Source: Algibacter sp045066735
GTDB lineage: Bacteria; Bacteroidota; Bacteroidia; Flavobacteriales; Flavobacteriaceae
Length of the DNA stretch: 64,000 nucleotides
Assembly: GCF_045066735.1 (NCBI RefSeq)
Contig: NZ_JBISHH010000004.1
Span: 1 to 64,000 of the forward strand
Reading direction: 5' to 3'
Shown in pieces: positions 1 to 8,835 of this stretch; the stretch's first letter is position 1, and each line of letters begins with the position of its first letter. The notes beneath the pieces are model-generated. The model was not told the origin of the DNA and did no database searches. It saw only the letters and a list, made by a program, of their open reading frames with translations. The position numbers and the translations under genes are program-made.

Positions 1-1388
1 GAAGCATTAACTGAAAGACCTGCTGTAGATGAAAATGTTCCACCAGCTAAACCAGTAATTGTAGGCGTAGGGTCTGTGCTATCCACACAATAAGCTGCAG
101 CGTCATAACTAAATGAAGCATCATCTAAAGTATTTATTGTAACAGAAGCCGTTTCTGATCCATTACATAAACCAGGAGTATTATAAGTTACAGTATAGGT
201 TCCGGGTGTGGAAGCTGATACATCAATAGAACCAGTAGAAGCATTTAAAGATAATCCTCCTGAAGATGTAAAAGTTCCTCCAGAAACTCCAGTGATTGTA
301 GGAGTAGGGTCAGAACTATCAGCACAATAAGCAGTAGCGCTATAATTAAAAGAAGCGTCTTCACGCGGCGTGGTTGTAATTGTTACAGTACCGCATGAGC
401 CTGCAGTAGCGCAGCCACCTTCTCCTCTAACATAATAGGTTGTACTTGGTGGGGTTGGTGTTACAATAATATTTGAGCTTGTTGTTGTGCCAACTAGTGT
501 GCCTCCACAAGACCCTGTATAGACATGCCATGTTGTGGCATCATTCAAATCACCAGAAATACTTAGTAAAGCACTATTTCCGTCACAAATAGTTCCCGGA
601 GCATAATTAATGGTGGGTATATCTGGCTCTGTACAAGGTACTGTAACGTTGAATGTAGTTGAAGATATTAGAAAAGGCACAACATTATCAAACTCCCAAT
701 TTGAAAGATTCATTATAGCAGCTAGAATTGTAGCTTTATCACCTGTATGCAACGATGTAGGCCTATAACGTGCGTTATCAACTTCACTTTGAGCACCTCC
801 ATTTGGAAAAAGACCTAAAGCGTTTGTACCATTAGTTAAACCGCTTGGCAAAAGTGAGTTTGAGCTACTAGTACTAGTACTCCAAGCATTTCCGGGAGAT
901 CCCATTACACCCCAATTTGCATTTATACCAGCCACGAAATCAGTAGCTGTAGGTATTCCTGTAGATTGATAAATAAAAAGATTATCTCCTGCAGATCCCA
1001 ACATATTTCCTCCTGCTGGGTTAATGGCTCCGGTGCTAGAAAGGGACGCTATTCCGTTGCCTGTAGTTGTGTAAGTTATTGATGAAGAAGGATCTACTGA
1101 TATTTCTTCTCCAGCAACAAAAGGGGAAGTAACAGCAAATCGAATAGTTGATTCATATGGTTCTAATGAGCTTCCATTCCAAGCTTCGTCTGTAATGTAG
1201 AATTCTGTTCCCGTTGCTAGTTCTACTAAAGTTACAAAAGAAAAAGTTTCATCATCCATTTGGATTCTAGTAAAAGCTATATCACCTTCAGTTAGCACAG
1301 TTTGAGAAAATACCGGCAAACTTGTAAGTGACAAAGTAAAAAATAACAATGTTATTTGTAAAAACTTTAATGTGTAATTGTTTTTCAT
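1..1388 (-). CDS. Large secreted repeat/adhesin-like protein, 5' part only
   Basis: The reading frame opens with ATG at 1386-1388 and stays open to the window edge, so only the first about 462 residues are present. The product starts with a signal peptide (about 29 residues, ending near PVFSQ). A domain of about 200 residues rich in G, S, T and N follows, of a kind common at the N-terminus of Bacteroidota exoproteins (start of mature part: TVLTEGDIAFTRI). Then comes an Ig-like segment with paired cysteines, then tandem Ig/PKD-like units. Two units can be aligned (starting DASFNYSATAYC and DASFSYDAAAYC) with a period of 79 residues (237 bp). Each has the core SDPTPTITG. Such proteins are exported by Sec and often carry a type IX secretion signal at the C-terminus, which lies outside the window. 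Surface adhesion is inferred, not shown. Confidence 0.85.
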   Translation of the reverse strand, partial: MKNNYTLKFLQITLLFFTLSLTSLPVFSQTVLTEGDIAFTRIQMDDETFSFVTLVELATGTEFYITDEAWNGSSLEPYESTIRFAVTSPFVAGEEISVDPSSSITYTTTGNGIASLSSTGAINPAGGNMLGSAGDNLFIYQSTGIPTATDFVAGINANWGVMGSPGNAWSTSTSSSNSLLPSGLTNGTNALGLFPNGGAQSEVDNARYRPTSLHTGDKATILAAIMNLSNWEFDNVVPFLISSTTFNVTVPCTEPDIPTINYAPGTICDGNSALLSISGDLNDATTWHVYTGSCGGTLVGTTTSSNIIVTPTPPSTTYYVRGEGGCATAGSCGTVTITTTPREDASFNYSATAYCADSSDPTPTITGVSGGTFTSSGGLSLNASTGSIDVSASTPGTYTVTYNTPGLCNGSETASVTINTLDDASFSYDAAAYCVDSTDPTPTITGLAGGTFSSTAGLSVNA

Positions 1389-1418
1389 TATTTAAATTTG
1401 GTTATGGTTAATAAGCGA

Positions 1419-1426
1419 CAAACATA
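1419..1426 (-). promoter_or_regulatory. Bacteroidota -7 promoter element for the repeat adhesin
   Basis: On the minus strand the sequence reads TATGTTTG, matching the TAnnTTTG consensus of the Bacteroidota primary sigma factor. It lies 30 nt upstream of the ATG at 1388. No convincing TTG -33 box was assigned. Confidence 0.55.
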
Positions 1427-1667
1427 ATATATTTTTAAACATGATAACGGTAAATAATGTGTTTAGTCGATTAAATAAGTAGAAACACCTATGTAAAAGT
1501 GTATTTCATCGATTTTAATGTTGTTTTATGGATTTTGAATATTTTTGTAAAATAAAATCAACACAGTGGTTTGTTATAGCTATTCTCTAATGCTTTCAAG
1601 AAAAAATCAAGCAAAAAGATATAGGTTTTAATAAATTAGAATAAATTCCTATTTAAAATTAAAGCAT

Positions 1668-1675
1668 TAAATTTG
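1668..1675 (+). promoter_or_regulatory. -7 promoter element for the pentapeptide-repeat gene
   Basis: TAAATTTG matches TAnnTTTG and lies 38 nt upstream of the ATG at 1714. The -33 part is not clear. Confidence 0.45.
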
Positions 1676-1713
1676 TTTTCAATCGGAAAAGAATAAAACC
1701 CCAAATTTATCGA

Positions 1714-2760
1714 ATGAGTGAACATATTGATGATTTATTACGAGAAAACGCACGTCTTAAAGCAGAACTAGAAAAAATTAATAGTAAAAAAACACTATCT
1801 AATAAACGTGGTATTTTTAAGTTTGTTGGAACTCTAATTGCTGGAAAAAACTTAAAAAAAAGCATCTATAATTCTATAAACGAATTTAATGAACAGCGTA
1901 AAATATCAATAGATACCACATCTAACCTCATTGCTAGTTTAATAAGGCGCATTACCCGAATTGGTGTTATTGGTTTATTGGTAGCCATATTGCCAACTAC
2001 TTTAATGTTTTACCAAAACAATTTATTAAAAATTCAGAATAGTAAAATAGAAACCCAAACACATTTAGCCGAAGCTTCTCGACGGTCTACTCAAATGTTT
2101 ATTATGGGCGAAGTTTTAAGCGATGTTAACATTGAACTAAAAAACAGCGGATCTTCAAGACTATCTAATACTTTGGCTGGCAGAATTATAGGGTTAAGCC
2201 GTGCCATGAAACCTTATCGATACATGGTAGGCGATAAGCTTATTAATGAGCCTATAAGTCCTGAGCGTGGCCAATTGTTAATCTCGCTATGTAAAAGTAA
2301 AATTGCACCTTCATTTTTTGTAGACGAAATTCTACAGGAAAGTGATTTTACCAAATCGGAATTAATTGATGCGAAGTTAAGAGGTGCTACTTTAAGAGAT
2401 ATTAATTTGAATGATGCCAATTTATCAGGATCCGACTTAATGAATGTCGATTTGCAAAATGCAAGTTTAAAGAACACTAATTTATCGTATGCAGATTTGG
2501 ATGATGCCAATTTAATTAATGCGAATTTAGAAGGCGCTAATTTAAAAGGAGCCTTTTTAATTAGAACCAATTTAAAAGGCGCAAACTTGAGTGGTACTAT
2601 TTTAGATAGTGTAAAAGTTGATAGAGCCGATTGGCTTGTGTATATTAAAGATAAGCTTAAAATTAAAGGAGCTACAGATTTATTCGAAACTTATAAAATA
2701 GATAGTGTTTATTATTATAAAACGTCAAAGCTTAAAAAACCAATGGTATTAAGACGATAA
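1714..2760 (+). CDS. Membrane-anchored pentapeptide-repeat protein
   Basis: The 348-residue protein begins with a short charged coiled coil (about residues 1-25, LLRENARLKAELEK), then a basic amphipathic stretch and one hydrophobic segment around residues 87-108 (VIGLLVAILPTTLMF). The C-terminal third (about 210-310) is a right-handed beta-helix of pentapeptide repeats with the A(D/N)Lxx pattern, for example ANLEGANLKG and TNLKGANLSG. Pentapeptide proteins are usually scaffolds; some mimic DNA. Here the membrane segment suggests a membrane-tethered solenoid facing the cytoplasm or periplasm. The gene stands alone and converges with the peptidase gene. The family is clear, the function is unknown. 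Confidence 0.85.
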   Translation: MSEHIDDLLRENARLKAELEKINSKKTLSNKRGIFKFVGTLIAGKNLKKSIYNSINEFNEQRKISIDTTSNLIASLIRRITRIGVIGLLVAILPTTLMFYQNNLLKIQNSKIETQTHLAEASRRSTQMFIMGEVLSDVNIELKNSGSSRLSNTLAGRIIGLSRAMKPYRYMVGDKLINEPISPERGQLLISLCKSKIAPSFFVDEILQESDFTKSELIDAKLRGATLRDINLNDANLSGSDLMNVDLQNASLKNTNLSYADLDDANLINANLEGANLKGAFLIRTNLKGANLSGTILDSVKVDRADWLVYIKDKLKIKGATDLFETYKIDSVYYYKTSKLKKPMVLRR

Positions 2761-2823
2761 TAGGCTTTTTTCATATAAAACAAATCCGATATATTTACAA
2801 GAACAAGAATGGTTTGGAGTTTT

Positions 2824-3735
2824 TTAGAGACTCACAATTAGCTTTTGTCCAATTTTTAAAAGGCTTGTTTTTCTTATGGAATTGGTTTTACATAGTCTAG
2901 TAACCGAAATTCGATATTTACTAGAAATACCAGAAAGCGTATCACCACGACCTACAACATGTATTTTTTTTCTGTTATCTCGCTCTTGGCTTGCAACGGC
3001 TATAGATTGGGAGGTTAAAAGTTCTAATTCACTCTGTAACTTAGAAGTATGATAGCGAGACGTTACCCATTTTTTTGTAATCCATAAAGTTTTGTTTCTT
3101 ACAGCATTGCTTTCCGAAAAGTCGAACAAATATTCTGGGTTTATGTAATTCCCTTTATAGCTTACAACTAGATGTAAATGGCTGCCTCTTGCATTACCAG
3201 ATTTGCCGCCAATACCAATGGCATCACCGCTTTTTACCGTATCGTTTGCTTTAACGATATATTCCGATAAATGGGCGTATGCCGTTTCTAAACCATTAAA
3301 ATGACGCACAATAACGGTTCGGCCATGCCCAGAACTGTATCTCGCAAACCTTACTATACCAGCAAACATAGTGCGCACTGTATCGCCAGTTACCAAATCG
3401 ATATCAATACCTTTATGCGGTCTACCTCTTCGCCAGCCGTAGTGCGAGGTAATCACCTTTTTGCCATCGATAGGTGAGGTGTATGTGCTATCGGCAAATG
3501 TAACTTCAAAAGGTTGAATTTTAACATCATTTCTATAGGGATCAAAATTGATGGTGTCCCATTTTTCAGCAATAACAGTGGCTTCTAACTTAGCCTTTTG
3601 TCGTTTATTGTTTATTTTATATTCAGTATATACGTTGGCTAAAGAGTCTAATTTATGTTTTATTCCTGATGTGTTTTGAGCATTAATGGTATTAAAAACA
3701 CAAAAGAAACATAGAAGAGAAAATACTTTTGTCAT
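2824..3735 (-). CDS. M23 family zinc endopeptidase with C-terminal LysM domain
   Basis: The 303-residue protein has a signal peptide (MTKVFSLLCFFCVFNTINA). A lysostaphin/LytM-type peptidase domain spans about 85-205, with the zinc-ligand signatures HKGIDIDL (HxxxD) and HLHLVV (HxH). A single LysM repeat at about 255-303 (VVGRGDTLSGISSKYRISV) binds peptidoglycan glycan strands. It should act in the periplasm, cutting cross-linking peptides of the cell wall during growth or division, like the EnvC/NlpD/MepM group. Both catalytic signatures are present, so it is likely an active enzyme and not a regulatory LytM factor. The gene is monocistronic and converges with the pentapeptide gene. Confidence 0.9.
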   Translation of the reverse strand: MTKVFSLLCFFCVFNTINAQNTSGIKHKLDSLANVYTEYKINNKRQKAKLEATVIAEKWDTINFDPYRNDVKIQPFEVTFADSTYTSPIDGKKVITSHYGWRRGRPHKGIDIDLVTGDTVRTMFAGIVRFARYSSGHGRTVIVRHFNGLETAYAHLSEYIVKANDTVKSGDAIGIGGKSGNARGSHLHLVVSYKGNYINPEYLFDFSESNAVRNKTLWITKKWVTSRYHTSKLQSELELLTSQSIAVASQERDNRKKIHVVGRGDTLSGISSKYRISVTRLCKTNSIRKTSLLKIGQKLIVSL

Positions 3736-3756
3736 GAAATAATATTGACTTTTAAA

Positions 3757-3785
3757 GCGCTATTTAATATCTAATAGCGTTTTTT
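3757..3785 (-). terminator. Possible terminator downstream of the channel operon
   Basis: Arms CGCTATT (3758-3764) and AATAGCG (3773-3779) form a 7-bp stem with an 8-nt loop. It lies downstream of the minus-strand operon that ends at 3866, but the U-tract on that strand is short; the better T-run lies on the plus strand. Confidence 0.35.
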
Positions 3786-3865
3786 AATTTTTTAAATAGA
3801 AATAGCTTTTTAAGCGGTAACCTTCCTTTTAAACTAAAAATGATTGAAAGGCTTATTACTTTAAG

Positions 3866-5128
3866 TTATTTGGTTTCTGGTCGTTCTAGTTTAATAGAGC
3901 CATGACTAGGTAACTCAAAAATCTCTAAATCAAAATAGGGTAGAGCAGCAATAAGATGATCAAAAATATCCGACATAATATACTCGTAATTCTCCCAACG
4001 TTTATCACTACTAAACGCATAAATTTCTAATGGAATACCTTGAGTCGTTGGTGCCAATTGGCGCGCCATAATCATCATATCTTTATTTACCGCAGAGTGT
4101 TGTTTTAAATAGGTATCAATGTATTTTCTAAAAACACCTAAATTACTTAAGTTTCTTCCGTTGAGTAATAAGTTTTTGTCAACATTATTAGAACTATTGT
4201 AAGCTTTAATATCTGATTGTCTACCTTCTAGATACGAGGTTATAATATGAATGCCTTTTAGTTTTTCAACATCAGCATCGGTTAAATATTTAACACCGGT
4301 TTGTTTAATATATAAAGCACGTTTAATACGTCTTCCTTCAGAATTCGTCATACCACGCCAGTTTTTAAACGAATCGGAAATTAAAGCATAAGTTGGTATT
4401 GTTGTTATGGTTTTATCGAAGTTTTGCACTTTTACGGTGGCTAAGTTAATTTCAATAACATCACCATCTGCACCATATTTTTCAAAAGTAATCCAATCGC
4501 CAATGCGCACCATATCGTTAATAGATACTTGAATACTGGCAACAAAACCCATAATAGTATCTTTAAAAACAAGTATGATTACAGCAGAAATCGCACCTAA
4601 GCCCGTAAGGAATTTTATAAACTCAATACCGGTTATTATGGCAATGGCCGACATAATACCGCCTAGCCATGAAAAAATCATGAAAACCTGTATGTAACTA
4701 TCAATAGGTTTGTCTTTAAAACGTGGTAAGGTTTTTAAATAGTCTTTAAGCGCATTTAGTGAGCTTCTAACAATCCATAGAATTAATATAATGGCAAATA
4801 CCTCTAAGCCTCTTTCAAAAACATCTTCAAAACTTGGGAAATCGGCAAATACTTCAGGCACAAACCTAATGGCGATTAATAAAGGTATAATGTGTGCAAT
4901 ATTGCGAGGTACTTTATTGGCAACCAGTAAATCGTCGAAGTTAGATTTTGATACCGAAGCAAACTGAGCAAAGGTTTTTACTAGTATTTTTCGTGTAATA
5001 TAATCTACAACAAACACCAAAATTAACAACGCAACCAACAAGGCTAGCATGTTTAAATACTTTGCAGAATTCTCAGAAAAACCATTTAATATTAAATAGT
5101 CAAATAGTTTATGTTTTAAACCATTCAT
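3866..5128 (-). CDS. MscS-family mechanosensitive channel, YbdG/MscM type
   Basis: The 420-residue protein has five to six hydrophobic segments in the first 200 residues and then an MscS domain (GIEFIKFLTGLGAISAVI as pore-lining helix, then VASIQVSINDMVRIGDWI). The cytoplasmic part carries VKVQNFDKTITTIPTYAL and SDSFKNWRGM, the signature of the E. coli YbdG miniconductance subfamily, and its length (about 415) also fits. It should gate on membrane tension and protect against osmotic downshock. The start ATG overlaps the stop of the upstream small gene as TAATG, which suggests translational coupling. Confidence 0.9.
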   Translation of the reverse strand: MNGLKHKLFDYLILNGFSENSAKYLNMLALLVALLILVFVVDYITRKILVKTFAQFASVSKSNFDDLLVANKVPRNIAHIIPLLIAIRFVPEVFADFPSFEDVFERGLEVFAIILILWIVRSSLNALKDYLKTLPRFKDKPIDSYIQVFMIFSWLGGIMSAIAIITGIEFIKFLTGLGAISAVIILVFKDTIMGFVASIQVSINDMVRIGDWITFEKYGADGDVIEINLATVKVQNFDKTITTIPTYALISDSFKNWRGMTNSEGRRIKRALYIKQTGVKYLTDADVEKLKGIHIITSYLEGRQSDIKAYNSSNNVDKNLLLNGRNLSNLGVFRKYIDTYLKQHSAVNKDMMIMARQLAPTTQGIPLEIYAFSSDKRWENYEYIMSDIFDHLIAALPYFDLEIFELPSHGSIKLERPETK

Positions 5129-5418
5129 TAAACAGATGGTTTTAAAAGTTTACTTTCCACGTAAAACGTTCCGAAAGGAATAATGGAAGCTACAAGAACA
5201 ACCATAAAAGTTTTGTTTGTCCATTTCATCTCACTTTTAATCAAAAAAGCCAAAATAATATATAAAATAAAAAGCATACCATGTGGCATACCTAACATTT
5301 TTACATATTCAGGATTTCCGGAAATATATTTTATTGGAGTTGCAATAAACAATAAAAGAAGATACGATACACCTTCTAAAAAGGCTACAATTCTGAAAAT
5401 ATTTAAAAATGAAAACAT
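5128..5418 (-). CDS. DUF3817 small integral membrane protein
   Basis: I start this gene at the ATG at 5416-5418 (MFSFLNIFRIVAFLEG), giving 96 residues. The frame is open further up to 5493, but the family usually begins a few residues before the FRIVAxLEG motif and the extra 25 residues look unrelated. Three hydrophobic helices are visible, with the conserved G/PHG region (MLGMPHGMLFI) in the middle. The family occurs widely in bacteria with no known function. The stop codon overlaps the start of the channel gene by 1 nt (TAATG), so the two are probably expressed together. Confidence 0.75.
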   Translation of the reverse strand: MFSFLNIFRIVAFLEGVSYLLLLFIATPIKYISGNPEYVKMLGMPHGMLFILYIILAFLIKSEMKWTNKTFMVVLVASIIPFGTFYVESKLLKPSV

Positions 5419-5524
5419 ACGATAAATTTTCCAGCAAAAATAAGGTACTAAACTTGTAATACCTTCATAATAATCGTTAAAAATAAGATACATTTCTTTA
5501 ATTTAAAAGAAGGTAAGCAGTTGT

Positions 5525-6142
5525 TTATAGTGCACTAAAAATAATAATGCCATAGAGTGCAAAACGGATAAACCTAAGCGAACCAAAAAGCATAACATTT
5601 TTAAAAGGGAATTCAATAATACCAGCAGCTAAACAAGCTATGGAAAAGGGTAGAGGCAATACAGCACCAACCATAATTAAAAAACCACCCCATTTTTTTG
5701 AGTTTTTAAGTTGCTTTTCCATTTTAACCTCAATATAATTGTGTACCGAAGGTATTTTGGTAATGGTGCGTCCCATCCAATAAGAAACTAATCCACCACC
5801 ATATGATAAAACGGCTAAAAGACTTAAATAAAACCACGGACTATACATTTTTCCGGCCCAGGCAATAAAAATTTCTGGAGGCACTAACCCCAAAAGGGTT
5901 TCGGACACAAAAAAGAAACTTAAAACACCATAAGCAGGTAAAATTTCTGTTAAATGCGTTAGTGTTTTATTAATATCAAAAAAATGATTTACCACATAAA
6001 CCAAAACTACAATACCTATAATATAGGGCAAAGCCTTTTTAACAGCTTGCCATACAAAGCTGTAAAACCCTGTGTAAGAGTAGTATTGATGTAAAAGCTG
6101 AAATTTAGATTTCTTAGCTTTAGATTTTGGATCCGGTTTCAT
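5525..6142 (-). CDS. VTT/DedA-like (YqaA-type) membrane protein
   Basis: The 205-residue protein has a basic cytoplasmic N-terminus (KPDPKSKAKKSK) and four to five hydrophobic segments. The segment FFFVSETLLGLVPPEIFIAW and the later GAVLPLPFSIACLAAGI resemble the two half-repeats of VTT-domain proteins (DedA, YqaA), which act as lipid scramblases or flippases or in membrane homeostasis. The second motif has proline where DedA proteins often have an arginine-containing loop, so this is a divergent relative. It is first in a minus-strand group with the DUF3817 and MscS genes (gap 106 nt to the next gene). Confidence 0.65.
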   Translation of the reverse strand: MKPDPKSKAKKSKFQLLHQYYSYTGFYSFVWQAVKKALPYIIGIVVLVYVVNHFFDINKTLTHLTEILPAYGVLSFFFVSETLLGLVPPEIFIAWAGKMYSPWFYLSLLAVLSYGGGLVSYWMGRTITKIPSVHNYIEVKMEKQLKNSKKWGGFLIMVGAVLPLPFSIACLAAGIIEFPFKNVMLFGSLRFIRFALYGIIIFSAL

Positions 6143-6316
6143 TTTTGATAAAATTTTGGGCTGACAAATATAAGGTTATTTTCTTAGTCGAAGTATAGTT
6201 GTGAACGTTACAAGCTATATTTAACATTTATTTTTTTTATTAATAAAGCTAAAATAATGCCAAAAGCACTTAAATATCGTTGAATAGATAATAAGCGTAC
6301 AAAAACCGATAATTAA

Positions 6317-6348
6317 TTGGTTCGTAAGATAATATGTCTGTATTTTTG
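6317..6348 (+). promoter_or_regulatory. Promoter of the hybrid histidine kinase gene
   Basis: TTG at 6317-6319 and TATTTTTG at 6341-6348 are separated by 21 bp, a good fit to the Bacteroidota TTG/TAnnTTTG promoter. This gives a leader of about 45 nt before the TTG start codon. Confidence 0.6.
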
Positions 6349-6399
6349 CATTTTTAAATTTATATCAATATCTTAACAATTAAATTAAACTGGCCTAGC

Positions 6400-8544
6400 T
6401 TGAATAAAATTGTACTCGCCGTCCTTATAGTGTGTCATTCTTTTCTTGGCTATAGTCAGGAAAGCAGTTACGCAGAAAAAATTGTCGATAGTATTGATGT
6501 TCTAATCAAACTAGCCGAACAGCATAACTTTGGTTCTAACTTTGAAAAAGCCTTAGAGCATTCTATAGTTGCCGTAAAATTAGCTAATATTTCGGGTGTA
6601 AAAGAAGACCAGGCTGATGCTTACAATAGTTTAGCAACAACTTACCAGATGTTAGGCGATGATACGAGTTCGGAAAAATACTTTTTACTTACTTTAAAAT
6701 TTGGAAGGGAATTAAATGATGATTTTATAATCTCTTCAGCATTAAATGGTTTAGGGAATATCTATTCTAAGGACGAAAAAACTTTAGATCTTGCCATTAC
6801 ATATTACGACGAAGCTTTTACATATGCTGAGAAAATTGGGGAGCCAACCAATATTTGTGCTTGGTATTTAAACATGGCTAGTTTGTTTTTAGATTTTAAT
6901 AAAACGGACGACGCTTTACCTTATTTGAATAATGCCTCTGAAAATTTAGAAGCATATCATATTAATGAGTCTATTTATTTAGCAACTTTATATTATTTAA
7001 AAGGACTTTACAATAAACAGAAAAACGAATATTCTGAAGCACTCACAAATGCAGAACAAGGTATTAATATCTCTAAAAAAGCCCTGTTATACCCAGAATT
7101 GATTGATACTTACAATTTACAGTATGAAATATTTGAGCTGCAGCATAATTATACAGCAGCTATTGAGGCCTTAAAAAACAAGCAATTTTATAAGGATTTA
7201 AGTTTTAACACCGAAAAACGTCTAAAATTAGAAGAATTAAACGCACAATTTAAGTTTAGCGAATACCAAAAAGAAATTACGCAAGCCCAATTAGAAACTG
7301 AAACCTCTAATGCTAGAAATAACATTATTACAGCTATTGTGGTATCTTTTGTATTGTTTTTTCTTTTAATGCTTTTTCTTGTTCATTCCTTTAAAGAACG
7401 CCAAAGACGAAAAGATATTAACGATGCTAAATCTAAAACCGAACATTTAACCAATTTAAAATCGGAATTATTAACCAACATAAGTCACGAGTTACGAACA
7501 CCGTTGTATGGAGTTATGGGCATAACGTCTATGCTTTCCGATGATGACACCTTGGGTGTTGAGCATAAAAATTTAATTAATTCTCTACAATTTTCGGGTA
7601 ATAGATTACACGAACTGGTAAATAAAATATTAAGAATTACCGAAATAGAATCCGATAGGGTAGCGGAGAAAAAAACAATTATTAATTTACATGTTTTGAT
7701 AAGCGACTTAGTAAAATCGCTTAATTATTCTGCCAAAGAAAAAGATAACGAGCTGGTTTTAAACATGCCTGCAGCTATCGATAATTTGTATTATATAGAT
7801 AGCTTAAAACTCACCGAAATTTTAGATAATTTAATATCTAATGCTATAAAATTTACAGATAAAGGTCGCATCGATGTGAGTGTAGAGCTTTTAAATACCG
7901 ATGGCGATGTCGATTATTTAGAATTTAAAATAGAAGATACGGGTATTGGTATTGCCAATGAAAACCATATGCTAATATTCGAGAATTTTAAACAAGCCAT
8001 AGAAGAAAACACCTCGTTTGGTTCTGGTCTGGGCTTATCTATTGTAAAAAACCATGTAGAAACGCTAGGCGGAAGTATTAAAGTAGATAGCGCACTTGGT
8101 TTGGGTAGTGTGTTTTCGTTTGTTTTACCATGTGAAATTGCTACACCAGAGGTGATATCTAAAAGTACGCTAAATAATAAAAAGAAACCTTTAAAGGTTT
8201 TAGTTGTTGAAGACAATAGAATTAACCAAATGATAACTAATAAACTTATTGTATCTATTGGACATATTTGTATTATTTCTAATAATGGTTTAGAAGCTGT
8301 AGAACGTTGTAAAACGGACGATTTTGATTTGGTACTTATGGATATCAATATGCCATTAATGAATGGTTTTGAAGCTTCAAAAACTATAAAATCGTTTAAA
8401 CCAAATACCAATATTGTGGCATTAACGGCATTAGAAATTAGTGAAGTTAAAGAACAATGTAGACAAGTAGGTATGACAGGCATTGTAAATAAACCTATTG
8501 GAAAAACCGAACTCAAAGATATTATACAAATGAACGTGGCTTAA
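6400..8544 (+). CDS. Hybrid sensor histidine kinase with periplasmic TPR sensor and receiver domain
   Basis: The 714-residue protein appears to use a TTG start at 6400: it gives a perfect signal peptide (MNKIVLAVLIVCHSFLGYS), and no ATG would preserve it. Residues about 25-290 are tetratricopeptide repeats, placed in the periplasm. A transmembrane helix lies at about 308-330. The cytoplasmic part has a HisKA domain with SHELRTPLYG (phospho-acceptor His363), a HATPase domain (DNLISNAIKF, DTGIGI, GSGLGLSIV) and a receiver domain starting LVVEDNRINQ with phospho-acceptor Asp648 (LVLMDINMP). No DNA-binding output domain is fused, so signal probably passes through the receiver to a phosphotransfer protein elsewhere. 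No cognate regulator is adjacent. Confidence 0.92.
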   Translation: MNKIVLAVLIVCHSFLGYSQESSYAEKIVDSIDVLIKLAEQHNFGSNFEKALEHSIVAVKLANISGVKEDQADAYNSLATTYQMLGDDTSSEKYFLLTLKFGRELNDDFIISSALNGLGNIYSKDEKTLDLAITYYDEAFTYAEKIGEPTNICAWYLNMASLFLDFNKTDDALPYLNNASENLEAYHINESIYLATLYYLKGLYNKQKNEYSEALTNAEQGINISKKALLYPELIDTYNLQYEIFELQHNYTAAIEALKNKQFYKDLSFNTEKRLKLEELNAQFKFSEYQKEITQAQLETETSNARNNIITAIVVSFVLFFLLMLFLVHSFKERQRRKDINDAKSKTEHLTNLKSELLTNISHELRTPLYGVMGITSMLSDDDTLGVEHKNLINSLQFSGNRLHELVNKILRITEIESDRVAEKKTIINLHVLISDLVKSLNYSAKEKDNELVLNMPAAIDNLYYIDSLKLTEILDNLISNAIKFTDKGRIDVSVELLNTDGDVDYLEFKIEDTGIGIANENHMLIFENFKQAIEENTSFGSGLGLSIVKNHVETLGGSIKVDSALGLGSVFSFVLPCEIATPEVISKSTLNNKKKPLKVLVVEDNRINQMITNKLIVSIGHICIISNNGLEAVERCKTDDFDLVLMDINMPLMNGFEASKTIKSFKPNTNIVALTALEISEVKEQCRQVGMTGIVNKPIGKTELKDIIQMNVA

Positions 8545-8640
8545 TTAAGAAGCGTTACTATCTAAATCTGTTGATTAAAAATTATAGTGATATGAAGATT
8601 TAGAGTATGAGTTTAAATATTCTATTTTACATAATATTAA

Positions 8641-8687
8641 TTATAGTACAAATATAATATATGAGTAAAACAGCGAATAGAACTTTT
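8641..8687 (+). repeat. 47-bp direct repeat, left copy
   Basis: This 47-bp stretch, beginning TTATAGTACAAAT and ending AATAGAACTTTT, recurs at 11788-11834 in the same orientation with one mismatch (A/G). The two copies bracket the NADK-like/SPFH/NrtR genes. A 15-bp string (TTCTATTTTACATAA) lies just before this copy (8620-8634) and just after the right copy (11839-11853), as if the unit were circularly permuted. Confidence 0.85.
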
Positions 8688-8741
8688 CAACGCCAAAATA
8701 AAAGCTAACCTTTTTGCGCTGTTTTGAAAATCGCGTATTCG
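8674..8741. other. Imperfect two-box hairpin at the left end of the accessory block
   Basis: CGAATA (8674-8679) pairs with TATTCG (8736-8741), and TTTTCAA (8684-8690) pairs with TTGAAAA (8724-8730), with unequal 4- and 5-nt spacers between the boxes. A competing pairing joins AAAACAGCG (8667-8675) with CGCTGTTTT (8717-8725). The two-box layout recalls integron attC sites, but the conserved attC heptamers are missing. It could also be a terminator or MITE-like structure. Confidence 0.55.
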
Positions 8742-8835
8742 ATAAAATACCAATACATTTTCAACTTCTTCTGTTTGTCCTTTGTATAAATATTTGTAGG
8801 AATAGTTTTGAGGGAAAACCGTAAATATTAAAACT

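Larger units (their letters stand above)
1389..1713. other. Divergent intergenic region
   Basis: The 325 bp between the divergent adhesin and pentapeptide-repeat genes hold a candidate -7 element for each side. No other gene, hairpin or repeat was recognised. Confidence 0.5.

Noticed and set aside
7914..8516. 200-codon minus-strand frame opposite the hybrid kinase
   Set aside because: It lies wholly within the kinase ATPase and receiver domains, which are well conserved on the plus strand.
8674..8741. True integron attC site
   Set aside because: The hairpin has an attC-like two-box layout, but the GTTRRRY/RYYYAAC heptamers are absent and there is no integrase gene in the window. I keep it only as a candidate recombination site.
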